DNA of 64,000 nucleotides from an uncultured Collinsella sp. (GTDB lineage: Bacteria > Actinomycetota > Coriobacteriia > Coriobacteriales > Coriobacteriaceae), in the NCBI GenBank assembly GCA_900767675.1, contig CAAFZX010000048.1:1-64000 (forward strand), read 5' to 3'. A model generated the notes under the pieces. It was given only the letters and a program-made list of their open reading frames with translations. It made no database searches and was not told the origin of the DNA. A program made the position numbers and the translations under genes. Position 1 is the first letter of the stretch, and each line of letters starts with the position of its first letter. Shown here piece by piece: positions 53,245 through 61,572 of this stretch.

Positions 53245-55121
53245 TTGTCGCCACCCTCCTTGCGTGCAATGGTCACCGTCTTGTCCGTGGCTTTGACCAG
53301 GTACAGGTCGCCCGTCAGATGCGTAATCTCGCCACCCGTGACCGCACCCGGCTCGCCGTTGTTGGCGCGGAACATGAGCCACGCTTCGTCGTGGAAATTG
53401 CCCAGACTGAGTGTCCAGGCATCCGCGTTTGCATCCACGCTCACCGTCACGGACGAAAAGCGCTGGATGGCGCCCGAGCATTCCGAACCGGTCTGGCGCC
53501 GCAGGTCGGGCGCAGACTTGGTAAGCCAGTCCAGGTAGTTGGTCAAGCCGCCCTTGTAGACCTCCCAGCCCTCCTTGGCGCCTCGATCGGGATCGAGCAG
53601 GTCGTCCGGGTGCATAAAGTGCGTGCTCACGTAGTGCATGTTGAGCTCGGACACGGCAGCCAGGCGCATGTAGGAATCGTCGACCATGCCGCCCGAGACA
53701 ATACGCGGCTGCTCCACAATGCCATCGCTCGCCACGCCAAACTCCTGCACGTACGGCAGGTCGGTGCCGTCCTCAAAATACGTACTGGCAATGGTCTTAA
53801 TGCGCGGGACATCGGTACCGATAAGCTTGCGCGCGCGGGCCGAAAGGATATTCGACGGCGGCACGTAGACCGAGCCGTGCGCGTTGGGCAGCACCTCGTC
53901 CTGGAAGGCAATAAGCTCATTGAGTGAAGCGACGAGCGTCTCCTTGTTCTTCCATGTCTTGTAGTCGTACATCGTGCCGTAGTCGGTATCCCAAAGCGCC
54001 AGCGGCTGATGGTTATAGCCGTGAAAGCCCAGCTCTCCGCCCATCTGCAGTAGCATGCCGCCATAGTAGCGGAACTGCGTGGTATCGGGCTGGCGCGCGG
54101 GCTCGGTCTGGTTAACCGCGTCCTCATAGTTTTCGATCATCACGCCGGTATAGCGAATGCCGTATTTTTGCGCGAGCTTTTGCAGATCGGGCCACCAGAC
54201 CTTGGCATAAAAATCGGCGATAGAAAGGCCGTAGTCGCGTTTAATGTACGTGCCATCGCCCGAGGGAACAGGGCTCGGGAAATCGTCCAGGTAAAACACC
54301 GCGCTATTGATGACCGGATAGGCCGTGGCATCGCCCAACAGGCTCACGGCCGCGGCATAGAAACCGCGCATGACCTTGTTGTAGATGCCAATATTGCACA
54401 CCACGGTGCGCCCGCTACCACAATCATTTGACCAAATGAGCGGCGATGCGGTATCGCCGGTTTTGGCCCACACGTGAGCCGTCTCGCGCAATGAGACCAA
54501 AAGCGACGAATCGAAGGGGTCCGAGAACTCGTAGCGCTGGCCGCCGCCCAGCATAAAGTCCTCGCTCGGAACGATGCTTTCGGCTGTCACATAGCCGTAA
54601 CCCACTGTATCGATACCCAGCTTGGGGGCAATGGCCTGAAGGTAGCTGGTGTTATCCGGCGTCATGCCCAGCATGAGCGAACCGCCGGCACTCACCCAGC
54701 CCATAAGGTCGGTCAAGTGCGTACCCAGCCCGTCGAGCGACGGCATGAGCAAAATCACGCGGTCGAAGGATGTGAGGGAAGGAATCGCATCAGCACCATC
54801 GGTGGCAATATCCACATATCGGTGGGCAATTTTCATGTCGAGCAGAATCTGGTCAAACTGCTCTCTGACGTCCTCGACGCCATCTTGGCCCGAGTCGGTA
54901 ATAACCAAGCATGTGGGCTTTTGGCCAAACATCGCCGAGCTTGCCGGCACGGCGTCGTTGGCGGCGAGCATGCCCAGCTTATGCTGCCCGGCGCTGTACT
55001 GCACGCCGGCACGCTCGATCAACAGCACGGCGGCCATGGCGATAAAGACCGCCCATACCACGAGCAGCCCCATCCAGCGAAAATGGCCCGCACGCTCGCG
55101 GATATGCTGCACCACGCTCAT
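53241..55121 (-). CDS. DUF2194 / PelA-type polysaccharide deacetylase
   Basis: 626 residues with one N-terminal membrane anchor (about 17-35) and a long extracytoplasmic part. The first half resembles a glutamine-amidotransferase-like fold; the second is a CE4-type deacetylase with FYLDDFPSP (276-284) and the zinc motif HGYNH (367-371). Gram-positive Pel loci use such DUF2194 proteins in place of the PelA deacetylase domain. It probably deacetylates the nascent polymer at the cell surface. Coupled by 4-nt overlaps to both neighbours. Confidence 0.85.
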   Translation of the reverse strand: MSVVQHIRERAGHFRWMGLLVVWAVFIAMAAVLLIERAGVQYSAGQHKLGMLAANDAVPASSAMFGQKPTCLVITDSGQDGVEDVREQFDQILLDMKIAHRYVDIATDGADAIPSLTSFDRVILLMPSLDGLGTHLTDLMGWVSAGGSLMLGMTPDNTSYLQAIAPKLGIDTVGYGYVTAESIVPSEDFMLGGGQRYEFSDPFDSSLLVSLRETAHVWAKTGDTASPLIWSNDCGSGRTVVCNIGIYNKVMRGFYAAAVSLLGDATAYPVINSAVFYLDDFPSPVPSGDGTYIKRDYGLSIADFYAKVWWPDLQKLAQKYGIRYTGVMIENYEDAVNQTEPARQPDTTQFRYYGGMLLQMGGELGFHGYNHQPLALWDTDYGTMYDYKTWKNKETLVASLNELIAFQDEVLPNAHGSVYVPPSNILSARARKLIGTDVPRIKTIASTYFEDGTDLPYVQEFGVASDGIVEQPRIVSGGMVDDSYMRLAAVSELNMHYVSTHFMHPDDLLDPDRGAKEGWEVYKGGLTNYLDWLTKSAPDLRRQTGSECSGAIQRFSSVTVSVDANADAWTLSLGNFHDEAWLMFRANNGEPGAVTGGEITHLTGDLYLVKATDKTVTIARKEGGDK

Positions 55122-56023
55122 CGGGCCTCCTCTCCTTCACGCCAAAATGCCAGCCTCTCACGTTTTTCGGCATTCAAATACACATGCTGCATGTCAATCG
55201 CGTCGATTACACGCCGTACCGCTTGCCCATCGCGACGAGTCACAGCCAAGCGCAAGCAGAGCATCCACACGTCCTGCTCGTCTGACGCATCGATCACCAA
55301 CTGGCTAGCGACGTCCTCTGCCTTATCAATCTCGCCGGCATCGGCCAGCGCCGTGGCATAGCGAATGCGCATCGCAAACCCGTCCCCACGCTCGCAACGA
55401 CGAGCGAGCAAGCGTGCATACTGTTGACGCTGAATCTGCGCCACGCGGCCCTCTGCCAAACCCGAGTCCAGATAGGCGCCCAAAAAGTCGCAATACGCAT
55501 CCAGGTTATGCGAACTGGGATCGGTCTTAAACGCGCGCTCCAACTGCTGCAGCTTAAGGTCGGACTCCTTGGAAATCTGCGCCACCGCGGTCGCGGCATA
55601 GTGCGCGACCTCAACATCGTCGTTAAGTTTTGCTGCCTGCAACTGTGCCAGGTACGCATCTGGATCCTCGGTAAGCATGGAGAGCATCAGGCGCCGGCGG
55701 TCGCCCGGGTCGTTGACGATCAGTGCTTCCTCGAGCGGTACCACGCCATCATCGCCCTCGCGTCCCAGCACGAGCATACTGCGATGCATGTCGTCGTTAA
55801 TGCGCAGCGTCTCCAGCGTGGCGTCCTTGAGGTCCGCGCCAAACACGGCGCTACGCACCGAGAGCAGTACCACGAGCAACGGGCCCCACAGCGGTACGAG
55901 CACCATCACGGCAAGCATGTGCCCTCGAACCGGCAGCAAGCCCAGTTTCATAAGCGTCCACAGCACCAGACACAGCAGCGCATGAAGTAATAGCAGTACG
56001 GCAGCAACGACAAGCGAGATCAA
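55118..56023 (-). CDS. pelE: PelE-like membrane protein with helical repeats
   Basis: 301 residues: two N-terminal membrane helices (about 1-30 and 36-58), then a cytoplasmic alpha-helical, TPR-like region (90-290). This matches PelE in size, topology and position between pelD and the deacetylase gene. PelE helps assemble the PelD-PelE-PelF-PelG complex. The call depends largely on gene context since PelE sequences vary strongly. Confidence 0.78.
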   Translation of the reverse strand: MISLVVAAVLLLLHALLCLVLWTLMKLGLLPVRGHMLAVMVLVPLWGPLLVVLLSVRSAVFGADLKDATLETLRINDDMHRSMLVLGREGDDGVVPLEEALIVNDPGDRRRLMLSMLTEDPDAYLAQLQAAKLNDDVEVAHYAATAVAQISKESDLKLQQLERAFKTDPSSHNLDAYCDFLGAYLDSGLAEGRVAQIQRQQYARLLARRCERGDGFAMRIRYATALADAGEIDKAEDVASQLVIDASDEQDVWMLCLRLAVTRRDGQAVRRVIDAIDMQHVYLNAEKRERLAFWREGEEAR

Positions 56024-58188
56024 GCGGTCTCCCCCTCACCGTTGCCAGCGGGCGTGATGCGCTGCAACAGGGCCACAACATCCTCGCTGTCGACGCGCTC
56101 CACCGTAATGTGCTTGGCGGCCATGCGCTTGCAAATTACGGGCAGGTCGGCCTCGGTCGCCTGACGCATGAGCAGGTAAAGCGTGTCTCCATCGACCAAG
56201 CCCGCAGCGTCACTCTCGCGAATGGCCGACCCAATGGCGCCGACCAGCTCGCCAACAGGTTCCATGCCCGGCACCACGCGCAGGAGCAAGAAGCTCCCCA
56301 TCTTGTTGTCCGCAAGCGCTTGCTCGGCGGCAAGCTCCCGGCCAAAGGCGTCGTGGTTGAGCACGCACGTGCCGGCAACGCAGCGCTTATCCTGCGCCAC
56401 GGCCTCGTAATCGAAGGCGCGCCCCAGCGCGCTTTCCACCAGGCCGCACAGGATGCGGAACAGGTTTTGGTAGTACAGGGTCATTTGGCTTTCGGCCACC
56501 TGACGCACAAAGATCAACACGGCGGGGGCTCCATCGCGCTCGATCGCATAGCCAAACATCGGAAGCCCCGGCGTCAGTGCGCGGTTCACCCACAAACCAG
56601 AGATCGAACCTTGGAGCACGGGCGCAAGGTCGTCGAGCGAGCGCGAACGTGGCGCATCGCTGGAAATCGCGGGACTTGCTGCCACCAAGCGCGCAAACGC
56701 CCCGCCCGACACGTGATAGATCGTCACCGAATCGTTCTCTAGGATCTCGCCCAGCAGCTCACAGCACTTGCGGTAAATGTCGCGAGGGTTGAGCACGTCG
56801 AGTTCCTGCGTCACGGCAAATATCTTGCCAAAGCTATCGTGGCGTCCCACAATCTGGCGCTTGTAGGCGCGCTTGTCCTCAATCGCATCGTGATAGAGCC
56901 GCGTGAGGAACGTATTGCGGTTTCGCACAAGCTCGTTCTCGTCGCGCTCGGCTTTAATGGCCTCGCTGTTGCGCAGCTGCACATAGCCGCACACCGCGCC
57001 CACCACAAAGTACGCGATAAACGGCAGCCAGTTGGAAGGCTCGTAGAACAGGCCCTGGAAGGTGTAGCCGTACAGCGCAAAATAGCTCACCGCCAGACCT
57101 ATCGATGCCAGCAGCGCCGCGATCAGACCAAAGTCGAGCCCGTAGAGCGTGCCGATCAGAACCACGTAGAGCAGACGATAGTCGAGCACGTTGAGCTGGG
57201 CAGATTGGGAGAACAGATGCTCCAGAACCTCGAACAGTACCCATGCGAAGCCCGTCTCCAGGCATTTAATGGGCAGCGTGCGCAGCTGAATGCGATCGAT
57301 GGCCGCACGAAGGGGATTGGCCTTTTTGGTGCGGGTGTTAGCCCAGCGGGCGTGGATGGTCGAAAGGTCGCGCAGCAGGTCGTAACGCTGAAACCAGCCA
57401 TAGCGTTTGCGAGCGGCATCGCCTGCGGGCAACGCATAGCCGGTCGACTCTCCATAGGCAACAGACAGCCCGGGGAACAGGCCCTGGAGCGCGCCGCCCA
57501 AGTCGCCCGTTGTGCGATGGAAAGCATCTGCAACATCGAGCGTCTCAAAGGTCGCATCCCAACTATCAAAGACGCGATGCACCAGCACCGCTAGCTCCTC
57601 CGCGCACAACAGGGGAAACGGCGCGTCCGTGGCACCTTGGAGCGCGACCGATCCGGTCGAACAGGCTTCGAACAGCGGCACCAGAAACGGATCGTTGAGC
57701 GCCGCGGAGGCGGTATACAGATAGGGCGTGCACAGAATCTTGGCCTGGATGTCGTCTTGAGAGGCATAGTAGCGGCACAGGTCATTGGCCGCGCGGGCAA
57801 TAATGCCCTTGCCGGTTTGGGCGGCAGCATCTGTGGCATCAAGCGAATCGGCATTGCTCACCGCGCCGCCAACACCCTCCGCACCTGCAGGCCCCGCCAC
57901 AAACAGCAGCTGCACACGGCGGCCCATACAGGCACGAAACACCGAGCGCAGCAACTCAATGTCGCCAAAGGTCTCGGTATGCGGAGTGAGATAAGTGGAG
58001 AGATAGACCACGCGGTCGAACTCATAAGCCTGGTCCAGGTGGCGCAGCAACTCTTTCCACGAGCCGTGGGGCGATGACTCGCGCTGTGCATCGTCGGCAG
58101 CTACAACCTGAACATGATCGTCGGGGAACGCCTTGGCACAAAAGTCGTCGTCAACATACGCGGTATTGCCAACAACCAGCACCTCCAT
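56020..58188 (-). CDS. pelD: PelD-like c-di-GMP receptor with SDR-like N-terminal domain
   Basis: 722 residues, much longer than Pseudomonas PelD (about 455). Residues 1-290 resemble an extended SDR/NAD-epimerase fold (MEVLVVGNTAYVDDDF) with a weak nucleotide-binding glycine motif. Four membrane helices follow at about 308-405, then a coiled coil, a GAF domain (460-595) and a degenerate GGDEF domain (600-715). The active-site GGDEF is replaced by VDGDT, but the I-site RxxD is kept as R657-E-S-D660 in the right spacing. It likely activates Pel synthesis on c-di-GMP binding. First gene of the operon. Confidence 0.85.
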   Translation of the reverse strand: MEVLVVGNTAYVDDDFCAKAFPDDHVQVVAADDAQRESSPHGSWKELLRHLDQAYEFDRVVYLSTYLTPHTETFGDIELLRSVFRACMGRRVQLLFVAGPAGAEGVGGAVSNADSLDATDAAAQTGKGIIARAANDLCRYYASQDDIQAKILCTPYLYTASAALNDPFLVPLFEACSTGSVALQGATDAPFPLLCAEELAVLVHRVFDSWDATFETLDVADAFHRTTGDLGGALQGLFPGLSVAYGESTGYALPAGDAARKRYGWFQRYDLLRDLSTIHARWANTRTKKANPLRAAIDRIQLRTLPIKCLETGFAWVLFEVLEHLFSQSAQLNVLDYRLLYVVLIGTLYGLDFGLIAALLASIGLAVSYFALYGYTFQGLFYEPSNWLPFIAYFVVGAVCGYVQLRNSEAIKAERDENELVRNRNTFLTRLYHDAIEDKRAYKRQIVGRHDSFGKIFAVTQELDVLNPRDIYRKCCELLGEILENDSVTIYHVSGGAFARLVAASPAISSDAPRSRSLDDLAPVLQGSISGLWVNRALTPGLPMFGYAIERDGAPAVLIFVRQVAESQMTLYYQNLFRILCGLVESALGRAFDYEAVAQDKRCVAGTCVLNHDAFGRELAAEQALADNKMGSFLLLRVVPGMEPVGELVGAIGSAIRESDAAGLVDGDTLYLLMRQATEADLPVICKRMAAKHITVERVDSEDVVALLQRITPAGNGEGETA

Positions 58189-58360
58189 GACGCGTCCCTT
58201 CCCTTAAATTCCACTTTTGCCATAGTCAAACATGCGTATTGTACGCTGTCAACGCAGGCCGAGGCGCCTTTAAGGCTGTCTTAAGCACTTTTTTAGAGTA
58301 TGGGGTGAGGAGCACCTTACCGTGAGTCGCCCTCAATCGTCGTACATTTAATCTGGAGCT
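58189..58360. other. Intergenic region upstream of the Pel-type operon
   Basis: 172 nt holding the presumed operon promoter. On the minus strand a good TTGACA (58247-58252) is followed 18 nt later only by a poor -10 (TGACTA), and the small palindrome GCGTA-CAA-TACGC (58234-58246) lies between them. Upstream of this is an A/T run, CTAAAAAAGTGCTTAAG. A regulated promoter is likely, but I cannot assign its factor. Confidence 0.4.
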
Positions 58361-59464
58361 TTAATACCTCGATAGAATCTCATCTCTATTATCTTTGAGA
58401 TACTCGTCCAAATCCGGCACAGCAAATTGAACATAGCCCCTCTGAGGCGCCTGGATAACTTCTCGTGAAAGCAGCTTGGCCCTAACAGAACTCAGCTCAC
58501 TCGTCTTTTTACCAAGGCGTTTGGCTAAATCCGAGGTCTTGGATTGCCTACTATCCTCGCACATGGCATACAGGTAGTTGATTTCATTACGGGAAAGACC
58601 CGAAATTGCAGGCTCGTGGACCACGTCGTGGAAACGAGCCTCGGCAAGCAGGATACCTTCATCAACATCGCGCTCACTAACGAGAGTTGATTTCTCCCGA
58701 TGAAGGTTGGCGCGCTGCCAGATTGAATACCCAACAAGTTGAACTAAATACGCATAACCTTTTGTTGCTCTCGCCGCTTTTGATAGCAAATCCCCGTCGA
58801 GAGAAAGACCGGTCGCGTTAAAGCTATCACTCAAAGAAAGTGCAATCTCGATTTGATTGATAGGAGCAAGGTCTTCGGGAACCGCGCGGCGAAGAAAAGT
58901 AAGTGCCTTGCCGTTAATGAGATCCATAACGCCCGATGGCAATCCGGCAAAGGCAAGAGCGATGTTGGCTTTCTCCCCAATGAGCAATTGAACTGTTGAG
59001 GCAATAATACGCATTTCCTCAACTGGGGCATCTTGGACTTCATCAACAGCGATGAACAAGCCCTTTGAGCCCTGTGCAATCTGCTTTAGTTTTGCCCGAA
59101 GGCTCATTTCGCTTGAAGAAATGTCCAACTTGGCAGAAGCAATACCAACGTTAACGCCAAGCGAAGCGGAGGAAAAAGACAGTTGGTCTTGAATCTGCTC
59201 CATAAGATCGTGCGACAAACGCGGACCAGCCGAAACAACAACGGCCTTCCAACCCAGTTCAATCGCTCGGTCGCGCAGATCGCAAAGAAGAACCGTTTTC
59301 CCCGACCCGCGCGGGCCTGTGATTCGCATAAGACGTGCGGGGGCACCAACGCCGGACATGAGACCCTCCACGAACTCGAGAGAGATATCATCACGACCGA
59401 TGATTCGAGGAGGCTCCGCACCGGCGGTCGGACGAAATGGATTGTAGAACTTGGCTTTGTCCAT
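58361..59464 (-). CDS. AAA ATPase with C-terminal winged helix
   Basis: 367 residues from the ATG at 59464. The P-loop is GPRGSGKT (about 50-57), Walker B FIAVDEVQD, a sensor region AFAGLPSG, and the last 90 residues look like a winged-helix domain (NEINYLYAM...TSDLAKRLGKKTSELSSVR). This is the ATPase family of archaeal/bacterial ORC-like AAA_16 proteins found on mobile islands; role unknown. GC is lower than the neighbouring core genes. Two direct repeats upstream may be its operator. Confidence 0.75.
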   Translation of the reverse strand: MDKAKFYNPFRPTAGAEPPRIIGRDDISLEFVEGLMSGVGAPARLMRITGPRGSGKTVLLCDLRDRAIELGWKAVVVSAGPRLSHDLMEQIQDQLSFSSASLGVNVGIASAKLDISSSEMSLRAKLKQIAQGSKGLFIAVDEVQDAPVEEMRIIASTVQLLIGEKANIALAFAGLPSGVMDLINGKALTFLRRAVPEDLAPINQIEIALSLSDSFNATGLSLDGDLLSKAARATKGYAYLVQLVGYSIWQRANLHREKSTLVSERDVDEGILLAEARFHDVVHEPAISGLSRNEINYLYAMCEDSRQSKTSDLAKRLGKKTSELSSVRAKLLSREVIQAPQRGYVQFAVPDLDEYLKDNRDEILSRY

Positions 59465-59491
59465 AACCAGCAACCTTAGGCAGATTTCGCT

Positions 59492-59508
59492 TATATAGAT
59501 TTATAAAC
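59492..59508. repeat. 17-bp direct repeat, copy 1
   Basis: TATATAGATTTATAAAC, 15 of 17 positions identical to a second copy starting exactly 30 bp later, in an AT-rich stretch upstream of the AAA ATPase gene. Confidence 0.6.
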
Positions 59509-59521
59509 TAGTATACATGTA

Positions 59522-59538
59522 TATATAGCTTTATAAGC
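59522..59538. repeat. 17-bp direct repeat, copy 2
   Basis: TATATAGCTTTATAAGC. With copy 1 it forms a pair spaced 30 bp (about three helix turns), as expected for an operator bound on one face. The flanks (GCTTATA ... TATAAGC) also form an inverted repeat. Confidence 0.6.
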
Positions 59539-59575
59539 GGCTATACAATCGATAATGTAAAGAGAATTCATCGAA

Positions 59576-59785
59576 TTAGGGGATACATCCAGGCAAAACT
59601 AACCCAACGAAACAAAAATGTGGAAATAAATACTCAATCGTAGCCAGACGATCACCAACGCCGATCATGCACGTGCAATAAGCGCAGAGACGGCCCTGCT
59701 CCGCAAGCAAGGCCTCCAGAACTTCTCGCTTGCTCTCTCCGCGCAACGCTGTGTAATTAAACGTCGTATCGGGGGTGTTGCGTAT
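59576..59785 (-). pseudogene. PtuB-like HNH nuclease fragment (TIGR02646 family)
   Basis: About 70 codons, reading NTPDTTFNYTALRGES...LLAEQGRLCAYCTCMIG, the N-terminal part of the HNH protein that partners PtuA-type ATPases. The following HNH His motif (IEH..P) has become IEYLFPH, and the sequence then leaves the family and stops. The likely start codon is ATA (59783-59785) behind AAGAGG, probably a mutated ATG. It overlaps the 3' end of the ATPase fragment in another frame, as intact PtuA/PtuB pairs do. Confidence 0.6.
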
Positions 59786-60095
59786 GGCCCTCTTGGAACA
59801 AATCGAACAATCGACCCGCCTCTTCAGGTCGAGAGGATGCGCCCAGGACGGTGTTGAGAATATCCCCGGCATCGCGTCCACGCGTCTCCATAGTAGGCAC
59901 CGTTGCAGCATCCTCTCCAAGAATACGGATGTTACCGCGAGGTACCGATGCAACCACGACAGGCGAATGCGTTGTAACTATAAATTGAACGTTTGGAAAT
60001 ATGCGAACAAGGTCCTCGAGAATCCGTGCCTGCCAGCGGGGATGCAAATGAAGGTCAATCTCATCGATCATAACAACGCCGTATGGCCAACCACT
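59757..60095 (-). pseudogene. PtuA-like ATPase, C-terminal fragment
   Basis: The frame reads YGVVMIDEIDLHLHPRWQ (Walker B of AAA_21/OLD-like ATPases), then FPNVQFIVTTHSPVVVASV (sensor His) and ends normally at 59757. Upstream the frame is closed by a TGA at 60096-60098 and the Walker A half is missing, so only the last quarter or so of the gene is left. Together with the HNH fragment it represents a decayed Septu-like anti-phage pair. Confidence 0.65.
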
Positions 60096-60098
60096 TCA

Positions 60099-60278
60099 GA
60101 CTTCAATTGTGCAGAGAAAAATGGGCAGGAGATAAGGCCTTTCGAGTCAGCGTTAGTGTAAGGATGTCGATGGCTAACCGCCAAACGCAAGCGACCCCTG
60201 TCTTAGAATCTGGAATTGCTACATAACTCATAAATCGTGGAGCCCGCAGAAACAGAGTAGCTCAACTTCGCATTTGTG
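60099..60278. other. Non-coding remainder of the island
   Basis: About 180 nt between the ATPase fragment and the tRNA-Arg terminator. I see no readable coding sequence or structure; it is probably debris of the same insertion. Confidence 0.4.
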
Positions 60279-60282
60279 AACA

Positions 60283-60309
60283 AAAAAGCCCAGCAAAAGC
60301 TGAGCTTAT
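60283..60309 (-). terminator. Intrinsic terminator of tRNA-Arg
   Basis: On the minus strand AAGCTCAGC TTTT GCTGGGCTTTTTT forms a hairpin with a six-T tail, about 12 nt after the tRNA. Confidence 0.8.
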
Positions 60310-60320
60310 TAAACAAAAGG

Positions 60321-60394
60321 TGCTCCATGGCGGATTCGAACCGTCGACCTTGGGATTAGAAGTCCCCTGCTCTATCCAACTGAGCTAATGGAGC
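60321..60394 (-). tRNA. tRNA-Arg (anticodon TCT)
   Basis: 74 nt. Acceptor strands GCTCCAT and ATGGAGC pair; the D arm is AGCTCAGTTGGATAGAGC; the anticodon loop is CTTCTAA (TCT); the T arm contains GGTTCGAATCC. The CCA end is not fully encoded. A decayed defence island lies directly downstream of its 3' end. Confidence 0.95.
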
Positions 60395-60447
60395 AAATAA
60401 CCGCACGCCAAGCAAGCGCGAGCCCGCCAAGCGCAAATAAGTATAAC

Positions 60448-60525
60448 CTACTTGAACTGTTCGCGGTATGCCTTGCATACCTCATCGACCGGGCCGTCCA
60501 TACGCCCCTTGAATATCAACTTCAT
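60448..60525 (-). CDS. Possible 25-residue micropeptide
   Basis: An ATG at 60525 with GGGAGG 8 nt upstream opens a 25-codon frame (MKLIFKGRMDGPVDEVCKAY and five more residues) ending at TAG 60448-60450. The good ribosome binding site and its isolated position between tRNA-Arg and a divergent gene argue for translation. No family recognised. Confidence 0.4.
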   Translation of the reverse strand: MKLIFKGRMDGPVDEVCKAYREQFK

Positions 60526-60603
60526 CCGAACACCTCCCACATCTAAGTATGACTGTCGCAAACAGCTATACTTTCTAACAATTGAATGTATAAGGAGCAT
60601 TGA

Positions 60604-61566
60604 GTGAATTCTGAATCTATTGCCGTCATTATCCCCTGCTACAACGAAGCCCTCACGATCGGCAAAGTCATTGACGACTTCCACCGCGAGCTTCCACAGG
60701 CGACGGTCTACGTCTATGACAACAACTCGTCAGACGATACCTCGCGCATCGCAACGGAACACGGCGCCACAGTGCGCTTTGAGCCCCGACAGGGAAAGGG
60801 CAACGTCTGCCGTCAGATGTTTCGCGATATCGACGCCGCTTGTTATCTGATGGTCGATGGCGACGATACCTACCCCGCCGAGGCGGCCAAAGCCCTTTGC
60901 GAGCCCATCCTCAACGGCATGGCCGACATGACCGTGGGCGACCGACTGTCCAACGGCACCTACGCCGAGGAAAACAAGCGCGCCTTCCACGGCTTTGGCA
61001 ACAATCTGGTTCGTGCCATGATCAAATGGATTTACGGATACAGCTTCGATGACGTCATGACGGGCTATCGCGCCATGAGCCGCCCCTTTGTCAAAACGTT
61101 CCCCGTGCTTTCCGAGGGCTTTCAGATCGAAACCGAGCTCTCCATCCATGCCGTCGACCACCGCTGGCGCATCAAAGATGTGCCTATTGAGTACCGTGAC
61201 CGCCCCGAGGGTTCCGAGTCCAAACTCAACACCGTCAGCGACGGCATCAAAGTTGTCGCCATGATCGGCACGCTGTTTAAGGACTACCGCCCGCTCAAAT
61301 TCTTCAGCCTCGTTGCGCTCCTGTTTGCAATAATCGGTCTTGCCCTGGGCATTCCCATCATTGTCGAGTATTTCCAGACCGGTCTTGTTCCGCGCTTCCC
61401 AACCGCCCTGCTCGCCGCATCGTTTATGTTCCTGTGTGGCTTAAGTCTCGCGACTGGTTTTATCCTCGACTCCGTGGCAAAGGTCGAAAAAAAGCAATGG
61501 GAAGTCAACGTGTATAGCAAATACACCTTCGGTGACTATCGCAACGACAACACGAACGCGAGGTAA
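60604..61566 (+). CDS. GT2 family glycosyltransferase (polyprenyl-phosphate sugar synthase type)
   Basis: 320 residues from the GTG at 60604 (AAGGAG upstream). The GT-A domain has VIIPCYNEALTIGKVI, YDNNSSDDT, LMVDGDDTYP (DxD) and MTGYRAMSRPFVK; two or more membrane helices follow at about 235-300. It should transfer a sugar to undecaprenyl phosphate on the inner face of the membrane. It lies 6 nt before a second GT2 gene and is probably co-transcribed with it and the YfhO gene. Confidence 0.9.
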   Translation: MNSESIAVIIPCYNEALTIGKVIDDFHRELPQATVYVYDNNSSDDTSRIATEHGATVRFEPRQGKGNVCRQMFRDIDAACYLMVDGDDTYPAEAAKALCEPILNGMADMTVGDRLSNGTYAEENKRAFHGFGNNLVRAMIKWIYGYSFDDVMTGYRAMSRPFVKTFPVLSEGFQIETELSIHAVDHRWRIKDVPIEYRDRPEGSESKLNTVSDGIKVVAMIGTLFKDYRPLKFFSLVALLFAIIGLALGIPIIVEYFQTGLVPRFPTALLAASFMFLCGLSLATGFILDSVAKVEKKQWEVNVYSKYTFGDYRNDNTNAR

Positions 61567-61572
61567 ACCGCC

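Noticed and set aside
53245..53481. PelF extended by 79 residues at the N-terminus
   Set aside because: The extension lies inside the DUF2194 gene and does not resemble any domain; the ATG at 53244 begins the conserved PelF start.
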